Below are positions 33,546-46,009 of a stretch of 64,000 nucleotides of DNA, piece by piece. Origin of the DNA: Choristoneura fumiferana (Eukaryota > Arthropoda > Insecta > Lepidoptera > Tortricidae); the NCBI RefSeq assembly GCF_025370935.1, contig NC_133478.1:1748521-1812520 (forward strand), given 5' to 3'. Made by a program: the position numbers and the translations under genes. Below the pieces are notes generated by a model, which was given only the letters and a program-made list of their open reading frames with translations, was not told where the DNA came from and made no database searches. Numbering within the stretch: the stretch's first letter is position 1; every line of letters starts with the position of its first letter.

Positions 33546-33824
33546 TTACGACGTACACCTAGATAGATGGCCATGCCGAAACGTGAAAAAAAAGTGTCAT
33601 TGACGTAACTCAATTATCTCCGACTCCGTTGCTAATCGAAAAATAAAAAATAAAATACTTTCCACCCTAGAGATGAAAACGCAATTTTCCACCCGACTAT
33701 CTACCCATGAAAATTAAACTTTCCGAACAGGAGAGATGAAAAAGAATATCTTTCTACTGGTGCATGAAAAACCATTCCTCGCAACACATTCTCGCATATC
33801 TTGGAATCGGTGAATACGCAGCCT

Positions 33825-34197
33825 TAATCTTTTGAATCAGGCGTTACTTTGCGGAGCTCCATATAAATGAACTCACAGATATAGATTACACTAGATAACG
33901 CAAACACCTCAATCTATCGTGTCACTTTTTTATATCTACTGTGATGTCTCAAGAGCAAATAAGCGATGTGAATTCCCCGATGTCCGCGCAAATGCGCCGC
34001 CCGCCCGCGCCGTGGGGCTCGAGTCAGTCACTAGTCATGATTAGTCAATTAGCGGTCAGTCTTTGTATGGGGCCAACCCCGACGTTTGGTCGGGGTTCGG
34101 ATACGCGAAGAAGATGCATTTACGTAATCTAGTATAATCTATATCTGTTAATGAACCAGAAACAATTACTTTGCTCACCCGCGACCTCACGGTGAAA
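33825..34197 (+). mobile_element. Family F retroposon carrying a 277-bp foldback MITE
   Basis: ACGCAGCCT occurs at 33816-33824 and 34198-34206. The left part is the family's 5' end (33832-33872), the right part its 3' end in antisense (34157-34190), an inverted-tail structure; a MITE separates them. Confidence 0.65.
33873..34149. mobile_element. 277-bp foldback MITE, 7-bp target duplication, GC-rich centre
   Basis: AATGAAC at 33866-33872 and 34150-34156; terminal arms 'acagatatagattacactag' and its imperfect complement ending 'ctatatctgt'. The centre (about 33985-34105) is GC-rich and holds a hairpin around 'accccgac...gtcggggt'. TSD size suggests a hAT-like origin. Confidence 0.6.
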
Positions 34198-34204
34198 ACG
34201 CAGC

Positions 34205-35487
34205 CTCATCATGAGGTTCAAATTGCTCCGTGATAGTAATTTATTTAGGCGTGTGGAATACGAAAACTGGCTTGTTTGTAAAAGTAAACAAGAATTTCCA
34301 GAAATAAACAACATGAGGTATAAACTAAAGCTACGTGACCCGCTAAGTGTGCGGGAAAACAACCGCTTTTAACGAAATGAGGTTGTCATGTTGATGCGAT
34401 TCATTTTACAGTACCACGGCGGCCGCGTGTCCTGGCGGGTACTTGGGGGTAGCAAATACTTGTGCAAATACTCGTGAATTCACTAAAAATACGGGTATTT
34501 TAAAGGAGTAAGTAAATGATAGTCATAACGCTCATAATCATAAAGCTTATTAAAATATTCACTGTTCAATAAACGAAACATTACCTAAATTTTATTATGT
34601 AAAAAACGTACTATGGGATTTTTTCTTTTTATTTTTTTCATCTAGATATTGTATATTCTGATTGTATACATTCTGAACATATTTATTGTGAACTTAGTCA
34701 TTTTAATTGTATGTATTTCAACCATTATAGAAAAAATACTGTACAGAATGTTGATTGATATTTCATTTAAGTATTTATTTTTTATAATGTATTTTGACCA
34801 CTATGCATTTCAAGCTTATGCGTTTAGAACTTAATATGTCAAATAAGTTTATATTTTTGAAACATTTTATTTTATAACTGTATGTATTTCAACTGATATG
34901 TATTTTTTTATACATTATAACTTGTACCCGTTTTCATAGAATGTAATGTAATAGAGCTATGAATATAATAAATACCTTTTTTTTAACGATAGGTTTGCAG
35001 TCCCAATCTAACTTAACTTACTTTTCTGATATTCCATGTGAGTGTTTTAGATAAAAATGATTGTGAGCAAATTAAACGTAGGACTTCTTGTTTCGTCTGA
35101 CTTCAAAAAGTAGAAAAATCTCAATTCAATTAAGTATATTTAGCGGTTGCTTATCTCAGAGTTCCGTCATTTACGAACTGATTCGGATTTTTTTTTTGGG
35201 AGGGAATATTTTTTTTTAACTCTACTAGGACTCAAAACTTGTAACTAGTATTTTTCCCCGTTACCACCGAGTATTTTTATGACTGTGCGAGTGACGCGGG
35301 CAGGCAATTAAAATTGAGTGTTGCTATTGTCGCCCTGATTGATAGTAAAACCGGATTTCATTCCGGCGGTGATGACCCGGTTGCGGCGTGGTTTTTGTTA
35401 TTAGCCGACAACATAAGTACAATTATACTAATATAATATAAAGAAAGGAAGGAAGGAAAGAAAAAAAATATAAAGAATGGATACCGG
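34205..35487. other. No gene seen; AT-rich block
   Basis: 34600-34990 is extremely AT-rich with TATGTATTTCAA-like words; 35438-35475 is a GGAA/AAAG tract next to family B. Confidence 0.4.
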
Positions 35488-35923
35488 CCAAGTGCGCGTC
35501 GGACTCGCGCACGAAGGGTTCCGTACCATTATCTATATTATATAGGTACAACATTAGACATTAGCAATAAACACGTTTGTTGCATGGGAGCCCCCCTTAT
35601 TTATTTTGTTTTAATTTAATTACTTACTTATAAAGTGAAAGTGAATTCTATGAATATTTCAAGCGTCACCTGTTGCCGTTATTAATATCGAGCAAAAAAT
35701 GGCAAAAAAACCACGTTTGTTGTATGGGAGCCCCCCTTAAATATTTATTTTATTCTACTTTTTGTATTTGTTGCAACAGCGGCAACAGAAATACATAGTC
35801 TGTGAAAATTTAAACTAGCTATCCCGGTTTTTAAGATACGGCCTGGTGACAGACGGACGGACGGACGGACAGCGGAGTCTTAGTAATAGAGTCCCGTTTT
35901 TACCCTTTGGGTACGGAACCCTA
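35488..35923. repeat. Dispersed repeat family B with internal duplication
   Basis: 'gccaagtgcgcgtcggactc' to 'gggtacggaaccctaaa'; the block 'cacgtttgttg..tgggagcccccctta' occurs twice (35570 and 35712). Confidence 0.65.
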
Positions 35924-36004
35924 AAGAAGCTGTTGTGACCTGGTAGTTTTCTTTTTTTTGATGAATTGCCACTTGTTTTTAGTTTTTTAATTTTATGAGT
36001 TGCT

Positions 36005-36138
36005 TTAAAATCAAAAATCTGACACAACAAGCGTGCATAAATCTGATACGACTCTATTTCTAGGGCCGGAGGCCGGAAGGACGTGTCAGATATTTTTGCA
36101 TGCTCCGCTGTGGCAGATATTAATGCTGGTGACTGTAC
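36005..36138. mobile_element. MITE family I
   Basis: 'ctgatacgactctatttcta' shared with 29085; right end 'tgctggtgactgtacag'. Left end lost. Confidence 0.58.
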
Positions 36139-36235
36139 AGTTGGAAAAAATCCATTATGGACAACTGGGAAGGGAAAGCCCCGACAGTGCTGGACTCTCG
36201 CCGGCTAAAAACCCGGCTAATCATTTCCAGCTGTG

Positions 36236-36412
36236 TAGCTATGACATCTCAAGCAGAGGATTGTGGATTCAAACCCGGACATTTTTTTTTGCACATGCAC
36301 TTTGAAATTACATTTGAAATTTACCACAAGCTTTACAAAGAAGGAAAACATCGCGAGGAAATTGCAAAAATCTGCGGATGAAGGAAAACATTGTGAGGAA
36401 ACCTGCACAGTG
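36236..36412 (+). mobile_element. SINE S1, degenerate fragment with internal duplication
   Basis: 'ctcaagcagaggattgtgga' and 'ttcaaacccgg' mark the head; the body motif 'gaaggaaaacatcg...gaggaa' appears twice (about 36340 and 36378), a local duplication. A minus-oriented family T tail starts at about 36415. Confidence 0.55.
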
Positions 36413-36414
36413 TC

Positions 36415-36560
36415 AAAGTTAAGGTCAAAATATCTTTATTCAATTTAGGCTATAACAAGCACTTATGAATGTCAAAAAAAACTACCTCAGGTTCGGAAAA
36501 ACCTCTGTTGAGAAGAATCCGGCAAGAAACTCAACGAGGTATATTTTTTAAACAGATTAA
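36415..36560 (-). mobile_element. Family T 3' end inside a SINE S1 relic
   Basis: 'gtcaaagttaaggtcaaaat', 'gaaaaacctctgttgagaag', 'gcaagaaactcaacgaggta'. Abuts the S1 body at about 36412. Confidence 0.6.
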
Positions 36561-36589
36561 CAATATTATTTAATGATGACATAACATAT

Positions 36590-36775
36590 CGGTGGCCAAT
36601 CGTAAAATCCGCCAGATCACCGAATTGCTAGGCATATCATGAAATGGCGCCATTTCATGAATTGTGTAAGAGACATCCGCCATATCGTTCAAAACTCACC
36701 ATTTAACGATTTATTTGCCTAGTGACGTTTAGGCAGATCATGAAATTCCTAGGCATATCATGAAACGCCGCCATA
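36590..36775. repeat. Degenerate short-word array (catatcatgaaa)
   Basis: 'aggcatatcatgaaatggcg', 'ctaggcatatcatgaaacgc', 'gccatatcg' repeated; includes the palindrome gaaatggcgccatttc. Confidence 0.5.
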
Positions 36776-36934
36776 TCGGTTCTGGCACTTCGCCGGCCGC
36801 TCCCGCGACACGCTCGCTTCGCTCGCTCGGCTCGTGCGTTGTGGTCACAATTCATACTAACCACTCCTCGCTTCGCTCTTTGTACCTATTTTTTTTATTT
36901 TTTTCGCCATATCACGATGCCAAGAGAGTGGCGG

Positions 36935-37548
36935 ACACGCCCGAAATAGGGTTTCGTAGCTATAACGAAAAAATTAAGTAATAATTTTCTAAGGATTTCG
37001 TATTTTATACGGAATCTTCCAAGTTTAGGTAATTTTATACCTTAGGCTGCTATTTACTCTTAAACTACGAATAATTCTCAAGAAAAATTAGCCGTTATAG
37101 TTTTCCTTGTAAGTTTGATATACTTACTACCATCTTGAATTTTTCAAATTTTTCCACCCACCGGTGTAGATTTTAGAGGGGGGGACGCTCGATTTTAATG
37201 AAAATTTGCACTTTAAAGTTGAATATTTTGCAAACAAAACACTGAATCGAAAAATCGCTTTAGCAACTCCTAATTTAAAATACCTATCCAATGATACCCC
37301 ACACTACAAGGTTGGATGAGAAAAAAAACACCCCCACTTTATGTCCATGGGAGGAACTTTAAAAAAAAAAATTTTTTATTGTACCATTTTATCGTCATAG
37401 CTTATATATATATATTTGTGCAAAATTACAGCATTCTAGCATAGATAGCCCCTGAGCAAAGCCGCGGACGTACAGATAGACAGACAGACATGGCGAAACT
37501 ATAAGGGTTCCGTTTTTGCCATTTTGGCTACGGAACCTTAAAAATGAT
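36935..37548. repeat. Dispersed repeat family A
   Basis: Opposite orientation to 2203-2845: 'gacacgcccgaaatagggtt' to 'ttttggctacggaacc'. Confidence 0.7.
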
Positions 37549-37895
37549 ATTTTGCTAGCCTGTCACCTACGGTGCACCTTAACCTGATATCCTTTGTCGA
37601 CTCTTACGACATCCACGGAAGAAATGGAGAGTTGTAATTTTAACCCGTGCGAATAATTATACTTGTGAAAACTCCACTTAAGCTGGACTTAACTTAAATT
37701 TTTCCCCGAAAATCCTCAAAAGGTGCGGTTAAAACCCACAGCGAGGCTTCAGGTATCAAGAACAAGTTTTAGTATACAAATTATACACCCCTAAACTATG
37801 ATGAGTAGGGTTTGCGGTCAGCGATATGAGAGGGTTTAACGGCTGTATCTTGTTTTAGGACAGTTTAAACCCTACAGGGTCTAAATTTATAGCCT

Positions 37896-38350
37896 ACTAG
37901 CGTTTACTCGCGGTTTTGCACGCGTAAATCATTATATTATTATACACCAGTTGAATTGATATTCCGGGATTTTATTAAATTCTCGTGGGAATCCCCTAAA
38001 ATTACATCGAGGTTTTCACTGACGTTAAGTTAAATCACCCATGCCATATTTCATGACTCCAGCGGTTGTTATTTAGAAATTTTATCCCTATCCCGTGAAA
38101 ATATCGAGATAAAAAGTATCCTATGTTTTAATCCAGGTCATAAACTAACTTTTTGCCAAATTTCATTCAAATCCGTGATGCCGTTTCAGCGTGAAGAAGT
38201 AACAAACATACTCACTCACTCACTCACTCACAAACTTTCACATTTATAATATTAGTAGGGCCAGAGTTTACCTGCGGTTTCGCATGCGTCACATAAGATC
38301 TGGCAGTTGAATTGACATTCCGAAATTTTATTTCCAAAAATTACATAGTT
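37896..38350 (+). mobile_element. Two adjoining family G copies
   Basis: The first runs from 'actagcgtttactcgcggtt' to 'tttcacatttataatattag' (38255) with a (ACTC)n tract at 38210-38229; the second starts at once with 'agagtttacctgcggtttcg' and is truncated. Confidence 0.6.
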
Positions 38351-39362
38351 TATTTCACTCATCATCATCAGGCCTACTCGTCTGTTCCAGACGAATTTTG
38401 GCGTGGCGCCTGTGCACAACGTCTTTGGTGACTGACCAGACCGATGCGAGAGCGACATTTATTTCACTAATGTTGCACGAAAAACAAGTGTGCCATTTCA
38501 TCAATCTAACGTATAAGAACGCGACTGTACATTTTCTGCATGGTGTCATTGCTGTTATAAATAAATTATTTTCTTTCAATACCCTCCTGCCTACCAAACT
38601 ACTTTTTTGGAATATCTTTTTGAAACTTTCAAATTATATTGCTTAGAGCTTAAGATGTTCAGGGAAAATATAGGAAAAAATCTCCGGCTTTTCCTACTAG
38701 TTTTTCACTTATGTACTTTACAAAGGCCATCAGTGTCCAATTATAATTATTTCTTATGTCCTTCCCAAAGGAAGGATGTAGGCACGAGGATACATATACC
38801 AAGGCTGGCTGATTGATCGACTGAGAGATAATGCACAACCTAAATTCGGATCGGATCGGATCGGAATGATATCCCAAAGTTGCTAACAGCACCTTGGGAG
38901 CTCTAAGCAAACCTTATCGCTTGATACATGACGATAATAATTAATAACTAATAATAGTTAATTAGTAATCTAGCTTAAGGCTGTTATTTGAACTGTTATT
39001 TTCATTAGTGTAATAACAACCGAACGTAAAGTGATAAGTTAATACGCGTCACGTATTTCCCGCCTGGAGTCTTGAGGGATGTGCCACAATTACGAGTATA
39101 GTCGAGTTCATAATAATATACTTCTGATCAAAAATACAATTAAAAATATCTGAACACGCTTCTATGCCGCTAACAATAAAGTCGTAATCACGTATTTTTT
39201 AACAAAATTTTGCTCATAAGTATAAGAAGTCGACTATACAATACAAGGTTAACTAGACTGACTGATTGATTGACTGATAGACAATACACAGCCGCTGGGT
39301 ATACGTAGTGATGAAATTTTGTACTTTTGTTTATCTCTTGGGCCCTGACTTTTTTAACAGAC
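38350..39362. other. No gene seen
   Basis: Contains a short tandem cggatcggat (38848-38862). Nearby ORFs on both strands overlap each other and show no motif. Confidence 0.4.
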
Positions 39363-39365
39363 GTA

Positions 39366-40072
39366 CAGCCTTATTCATAAAAAGTTAGAGCCTCCTTGAA
39401 GGCTCCTTGAAGGCCTGATGCTAAAAAACTGATTCATAAACATCTGTTAGCGCTAATCAGTCGATCAAGGCTCTGCTAAAGTTAGAGGACCGTAGTCGAC
39501 TACTTTATCTCCCTGCTAAGTCACAAAATGGCCGCCACAAGTTTGAACAGCTGACTTTGACAAGAGCAAAAAACCATACCGAAGATATTTTTAGTGAAGT
39601 GAGAGTTACGCAAAGATTTAAAAAAAAAACAGGAAAATCTATTTCAGGAATTTGTATTTAAAAATCCTCTAAATTAGGTATTTATTACTGCTACTTTACT
39701 AACAATAAATATGAAAAAAAAAAATTAGGATGATTAACATAATTACGGCTTTTTGCACTTAGGTACAACATAAACATGCTGATCGGAAATGGCGGGAAAA
39801 CAAACATCTCGCTTTTTATTTTTTTTCCTGCTAATTTGCTGTCACTGCTGTCAATTTTTTTTTAAATTATCGATGAGGCCATTTTTTGTCTTTGATTTGT
39901 CAAGATGGCCAACATAACGCGTCTAATCCGTCTATCAGCAGCTCAACAGCTAGCAGACTGCTAGCAAGCGTTTATGAATCATACTTCTTGACAACCGTCT
40001 AACAAGCTTAATCAGTCTGCTAAGTAACAGACTGGTCAAACCTCGATTAAGGATTTTTCATGAATAAGGCTG
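39366..40072. mobile_element. 707-bp MITE, GTA duplication
   Basis: Ends CAGCCTTATTCAT and ATGAATAAGGCTG with GTA at 39363-39365 and 40073-40075. Many related words (TTCATAAA, GCTAAC, CTGATTAG) recur inside both halves; the middle (39520-39900) is AT-rich and holds no ORF. Confidence 0.75.
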
Positions 40073-40807
40073 GTAGTATTTAAGACCTAGACGTGGTTGG
40101 TGGCTTTGTTATTTTAGACATTATTTGAAAATACTTAAAATTCTTTATTCAATTAACAATTTGTACTTAATAAAGTAACATTCGGCCGTTATTCTTAGTG
40201 TTAATTGGTCCTTTCACGTATTGGTCATTTCGCGTCTTCATGATCTTATTTTCATGGTTCTTATGCGTATTGGTCAATGTGAGTCTAAAAGGGCTCTACT
40301 AGATGACATGCATGCGACGCGGGCGCCCGCTTAGAGACAATGCGACGTCGGGTCACAGATTAGAACCTGAAACTGGTGGTCCCTGGACACACGCAAAGTG
40401 GTCCGCGAAGCTATCAAAGAAAAAAAAGAATTCTTTATTTATTTTTATCAAACGTGTATTTTCCGATCTATGTGGTCCCGGCAGGGCAAAAAGTGAAATT
40501 GTCGCACTGAAAGATTAAGCGAATCATTGGAATACGAGTAGATAATAGTAAGGTACAAGTACGTGTTTCCAAGACCCATCACAACCCGGTTTTTTTTTTT
40601 TTTTTTTCTGGCTCGCGCGGCTTGCGCATCTGCCACAGACGCGTAAAGGTAAGGAAACTAAATCAATAGAAAATACGGGAATTTGGAATACGGAAAACGG
40701 AATTCAACAGGAGAAGATTACATGGGATTAAAACGAAAGAAATAAAGATAAGTATTTTACATAGGTACACATGATAAATTAAATTTAGTGAGATGAGGAA
40801 TACATAT

Positions 40808-41200
40808 TTAAATTTTAATATCATTATTATTTATAAATATGTTCAATAAGTTATATATAGTTATGTCATTAGAGGCTAAAAGGACAGAGATGGATGTAGG
40901 TAATGGGACCTTGTAGGATGTAAGCTGTTCATAAAGGAAGGAGTTGTCATGGAGAGGACATGAGAAAAATATATGATTAGTGTCTGCAATGCCCAAGCCA
41001 CACTCACAAACATCAGACTCGATCAGTTTAAATTTAGCAAGGCTGGCGGGAGTACAAACATGACCCAGTCTCATACGGATAAGGCAGCAGGTAGCTCTCT
41101 TACCAAATTTAAATTTGCCAAACCAAGGTTTACACGGAATGCTAGGTTGAATAGAATAATAATATTTGCCCTTGATCTGGCAACTTTCCACTACCCGGTT
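40808..41200 (-). pseudogene. Jockey-like retrotransposon C-terminal fragment with CxC...HxxxxC motif
   Basis: The minus-strand ORF ends at 40808; a stop upstream limits it to about 41200. Residues read KPWFGKFKFGKR, then TCCLIRMRLGHVCTPASLAKF, then the cysteine/histidine cluster CECGLGIADTNHIFFSCP. This order (short aromatic block, RMRxGH, CxCG...DxNHIFFxCP) is the usual end of Jockey-type ORF2 proteins in insects, recalled from the family. It is a short relic without catalytic domains. Confidence 0.7.
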
Positions 41201-41424
41201 TTACGATTACAGCTATCGTTGACACCTGGTAATTTCTCCGTGTAATTTAGTCATGGCAACGGTTGCTAATGATGCTACGTTCTAATTAATACCAAGAACA
41301 TCGAGGACTTTTTACAGGAGATGGCCAAGTCCCTGCGGCTATTTGTGGACAACAATTAGGCTCAATGTCAATCAGAAAATAATCAAAACGTTTCCACTGT
41401 AGGTAATAGTTAGGCCGCAAAAGA

Positions 41425-41565
41425 AGTCAAAATATCTTTATTCAATTGAGGCTATAACAAGCACTTGTGAATGTCAAAAAAAAACTACCACCGGTTCGGA
41501 AAAACCTCTGTTGAGAAGAATCCGGCAAGAAACTCAACGAGGTATGTTATATTTTTAAACAAATT
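41425..41565 (-). mobile_element. Family T 3' end
   Basis: 'gtcaaaatatctttattcaa' to 'gaaactcaacgaggtatgtt', very close to 36430-36545. Confidence 0.6.
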
Positions 41566-41734
41566 TACAATAGACAAGAGCCCTTTTACATGTCACCTTT
41601 TTTGTATTACCAGTGCTGTCGGAAACACAACGTTTGCGAAGAAGAATGCTCCACATGAAATTTGGCTGAAAATAAATATTAGTAGCAAAGCAGTATAATA
41701 ATATTTTTTAATCTGTGCTTAAATATTTTAAAAC

Positions 41735-42016
41735 ATAAGGCTGCGTTTCCACCAGAGGAATGTGTTTTTCATGAACCTATTTACTGGTTCATGGGAACGC
41801 TTCATTAACTCGTACTAATAGCCTCGTAGCGCAACTCCAGTGGAAGCAGCTCAGCGGAGCGAGGTCTTTGTATATATAAAACAAGGAAAGGATGTATGCG
41901 AGAAATTTGTTGCGAGGGATGTGTTGCAAAGTATTCAGTTACTACTAGCGGCACGTGACGTGCGCGCTCCGCTCCAGCCGCACCGCATCCAGCTCGCTTA
42001 GGTATTTAAATAGAGC
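41735..42016 (+). repeat. Precursor-like single copy of the minisatellite element
   Basis: 'aggctgcgtttccaccagag', 'tgttgcgagggatgtgttgc' recall 425-545 ('ttccactggagcggagcgga', 'tgttgcgagggatgtgtttt'), a dispersed element from which the 59-bp array may have expanded. Confidence 0.5.
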
Positions 42017-42620
42017 CCGCTACACACATCCTCGCTACGCATCTTCGCGCCGCTCAGCTACCTCGCACACCTTTAGTGGAAACAGTCACAACGTTCCACA
42101 TCCTCGCACCGCTCAGCTACCTCGCACATCTTTAGTGGAAACAGTCACAACGTTCCACATCCTCGCACCGCTCAGCTACCTCGCACATCTTTAGTGGAAA
42201 CAGTCAACCACGTTCGACATCCTCGCGCCGCTCAGCTACCTCGCACATCTTTAGTGGAAACAGTCACAACGTTCCACATCCTCGCACCGCTCAGCTATCT
42301 CTCAAACCTTTAGTGGAAACAGTCACAACGTTCCAAATCCTCGCACCGCTTAGCTACCTCGCACACCTTTAGTGGAAACAGTCACAACGTTCCACATCCT
42401 CGCACCGCTCAGCTACCTCGCACACCTTTAGTGGAAACAGTCACAACGTTCCACATCCTCGCGCCGCTCAGCTACCTCGCACACCTTTAGTGGAAACAGT
42501 CGCAACGTTCCAAATCCTCGCACCGCTCAGCTACCTCGCACACCTTTAGTGGAAATAGTCGCAACGTTCCACAACCTCGCTACATATCCTCACACCGGTC
42601 AGCTACCTCGCACATCTCTC
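42017..42620 (+). repeat. 59-bp minisatellite, about 9-10 units
   Basis: Units start with GTGGAAACAG at 42076, 42135, 42194, 42254, 42313, 42372, 42431, 42490 and 42549. Unit features: 'tcacaacgttccacatcctc', 'gcaccgctcagctacctcgc'. One unit is 60 bp. Translation in the plus frame is an artefact. Confidence 0.88.
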
Positions 42621-43117
42621 ATGGAAACGCAACTAAGTATAGCAAATGAAATCATACGTATTCCATCGTAATTATTATCAAGTTAATCTCTTTAAGCCAT
42701 ACCGAGTATCTTCCAAGAACCAATTCTATAGTGAATTTCGCATTATGTGGTTAACGGAAGACTGGTAAGTGCCCGTAACACAATCTTCGGCCATTTTGGG
42801 CTCATGCCTGTAGTTTGAGATTCAGAGGGCGGTTGGACGAGATGGATTGGACACTTTAATTATTGTTATAATACTTACGTTAATATGAACTAACTTAAAA
42901 TAAAAAATACTATTGGAGAGTGAGTTTTCAGTGTATTAATAAATAACAGCTTGTACAATTTACTACTTCTTTTTAATATGACCATCTTTTACACGTCGTA
43001 TTCAATTGGAATATTACAGATTTCTTAAAATTGATTATTATTCATAAAAAATATCGTCAATAAAAAAATGTCAAAAAATTATATAGGTAGAAAAAACATT
43101 GTGTCCGTTACGCCCTT

Positions 43118-43830
43118 TTTAGGGTTCCGGAGCCAAAATGGCAAAAACGGAACCCTTGTAGTTTCGCCATGTGTGTCTGTCTGTCCGTCCGCGGCTTTGC
43201 TCAGGGACTATAAATGCTAGAAAGCTGTAATTTTGCACGGATATATATGTAAACTATGCCGTCAAAATAGTACAATAAAAAAATTAAAAAAAAAATTTAA
43301 GGTACCTCCCATAGACGTAAAGTGAGGGTGATTTTTCTTTTCTCATCCAACCCTATAGTGTGGTGTATCGTTAGCATCGTAGAAGATTTTTTGATTCAGT
43401 GATTGGTTTCCAAAATATTCAACTTTAAAGTGCAAATTTTCATTAAAATCGAGCGTCCCCCCTCCCCTCTTAAATCTAAACCGGTGGGTGGAAAAATTTG
43501 AAAAAAATCAGGATGATAGTAAGTACATATATCAAACTTACATGGAAAACTATAACGGTTAAGTTTGCTTGAAAATTATTAGTAGTTTAAAAGTAACTAA
43601 CTGCCTGTATAAAATTTACCTAAACTTGGCAGATTGCGTATAAAATACGAAATCCTTAGAAAAATATTACTATTTTTTTTCGTAAAATCCTTATTTTGGG
43701 CGTATCCGACACGCTCTTGGCCGGTTTTTTCGATTTTTCTGAATGATTTGGCACAGTCTGCGTTCAATGCGATTACTTATAAAAAAACCGGCCAAGCGCG
43801 TGTCGGATACGCCCAAAATAGGGTTCCGTA
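43118..43830. repeat. Family A copy plus a short inverted second end
   Basis: Full copy 43118-43745, then after 45 bp the complementary end 'aaaaccggccaagcgcgtgt' to 'aatagggttccgtagc' (43785-43832), forming a stem. Confidence 0.68.
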
Positions 43831-43834
43831 GCAG

Positions 43835-45060
43835 TGTTGGGCAAAATTTAGTTTGACTAATGATTGATGACTAATGATTTGTTATTGTGATTGATGATTG
43901 ATTAGTTTGATATTATATAAGCTGACCAACATAATAAAATCAAATCTAATATTATCTTTGCCAAAACCAACGTCTTAAACACATATCCGCGTTAATAACT
44001 CATGTATAAAATAAAACAGTAATATTTCTTTAATGACCTATCACAACCACTCATCCATATTCAGAAAAATTATAATCTCACAGTCCAACATTTCTTCCAG
44101 CGGCGATGCCGGCGATTCTATTAAATAAACGAAGTAGAAATTAATTTGTAAACTAATTGCTAGTTATTACTTCGAAGAATGAGTTCCATTTTGAAAGCTG
44201 AGATTCTAGTTTGTTAGTGAATTAATTTTGAAATTCCAAGCGCTTTTTTGTGACGTTTCTACTGGGATGATATATTGTTACTTTCGTGATTCAGTTTTAA
44301 TTTGTGATAAAGTGTATTAAAATAAGTAGGAATTATTTGTTTGCAAGATGCAAATAAATGAAGTTTACACATATTTTATGTTTTAATATCATGTTTAGAA
44401 ATAAATCCGATTCGTATTGGCGATCTCTTACTTCAAATAGCGAATCTGCTGCGTTAAAAATGTGCTTGTGATGTAAGTCATTTTTATTTTAAAACAAAAA
44501 CCGGCCAAGAGCGTATCGAACACACCCTGGACAGGGTTCCGTAGCCGTTACGAAAAAAATCCTCGCATACCTTATTTTATACATTATCTAGGTTGTTAAT
44601 TTTTATTTTATTTTATACGAAATTTTCTAAGTAGGTATATTTCATAAGTTAGACTTAAATAAAAGATATACATGGGCACAATACAACGCCGCCGTAGCTT
44701 TTCAGAGAAATAACAAAAACTTGCCTACCATTATTCCTTCAAGCATTTTCCTAGTAACGATGAAGTTTATTATTTTTACTAGGTATGTTTTTTGTGGTGA
44801 TATATCAAACTTTTTCGGAGAACGCCGAGACCGCGCTTTGTTCTCGGAGCTTGAAGCCCCATTTTGTTCGCGTCTCTCATTAAGCTGGACTATTAATTAA
44901 TTGAGACTGGAACTTAAGAAACCGGGTCCGAATTAGCGTTGAATCAACATTAATTGTAGATAATACCTTTCATTTTTATTCAAAGTTCTTTACTGACTTT
45001 ATTTGAAAGAAGAAAGATTTTTTTTGCATTGTCGTCTAAACTAGGTAGGTACATAAAGCC
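43835..45060. other. No gene seen
   Basis: 43850-43910 has repeated 'attgatgattgatt' words; 44395-44465 shares 'attggcga...cttcaaatagcgaat' with 12285-12320; a family A-like end lies near 44505. Confidence 0.4.
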
Positions 45061-45061
45061 G

Positions 45062-45064
<3 letters not shown>

Positions 45065-45100
<36 letters not shown>
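45065..45100 (+). repeat. (CT)n microsatellite
   Basis: About 17 perfect CT units between 'gccgcatt' and 'acgcttg'. Confidence 0.9.
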
Positions 45101-45101
<1 letters not shown>

Positions 45102-45476
45102 GCTTGTGATGCGACACTACTGCATCAGATAAATGCAACCCTATAAAATGTATGAAACCGATTCCGTTCTGATGCATCACGACACAACACGACAAATAAA
45201 TGTGAATAAATCTTAATCGTACTTTAAGTTTCAACTCAATGTAACCGTTGAAAAGTCCCGCCACGCGGAGATGATCCTGGCTGAAAGTAGTCGGGCTTTT
45301 TCTTGAAACTTTAAACGTTTACACGCTTGCGCTTGTGAAAGGTTGTCGTAGCTTGGCAAGCGTAAAAATGTACAGAATTCTGCAAAAGCCGTGTCACATT
45401 CGTTCCGGTGCAGGTGTTCAGGCGACAATGTGTGGTATTGACGAGCGAAACAGGCGCCATTATATGGAGTGGGCGC

Positions 45477-45642
45477 AGGGGCGTCTTTACCTATAGTGCA
45501 GGGTGTGCGTTGCACACGGGCGCAGTGGTCTTAGGGGCGCCGGCCGCGGCACTTTGTACCTATTCCATTTTGACCGCGCGCTTCCTAGATGGCGCTAAAG
45601 TAATAATTGCACACGGGCGCTACATGGGCTAAAGACGCCGCT
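45477..45642. mobile_element. 166-bp foldback MITE, 10-bp target duplication
   Basis: GAGTGGGCGC at 45467-45476 and 45643-45652; ends 'aggggcgtctttacc' and 'gggctaaagacgccgct'; internal inverted 'gttgcacacgggcgc' type blocks. GC-rich compared with its surroundings. Confidence 0.68.
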
Positions 45643-45689
45643 GAGTGGGCGCCAGTGGCAGCCGGAGAAACAAATAAAGTGCGAATGTG

Positions 45690-45800
45690 AGTCAAAGTCA
45701 AAAGGCCTTATCAAGCACTTATGAATATCAAAAAAATCTACTACCGGTTCGGAAAAGCCTCAGTTGAGAAGAATCTGGCCAGAAACTTAACAAAGTAGTA
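45690..45800 (-). mobile_element. Family T 3' end, truncated
   Basis: 'gtcaaagtcaaaaggcctta', 'tcaagcacttatgaatatca', 'cctcagttgagaagaatctg'. Confidence 0.55.
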
Positions 45801-46009
45801 TTGGCTCTTAAAGACATAACCAGCGAAGCTACTCCGAAATATGGAAATGGTCTCGCCGGAAGACCAGCGCTGGCCCCACTAAAGGAGTCCGCATTTTATG
45901 CTGAGGCGGGACCATTTCGGGCGCATATATATAAGTATACATTTTTTTTTCTCTTTTTTAATTGTGTAGTGTCCCGAATAAATCTTTTCATTTTAATTTT
46001 TTTTTTTTT

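Noticed and set aside
41955..42194. Arg/Ser/Thr-rich ORF
   Set aside because: Translation of the 59-bp minisatellite.
42017..42620. CRISPR-like array
   Set aside because: Units are contiguous 59-bp repeats without unique spacers; the genome is eukaryotic.
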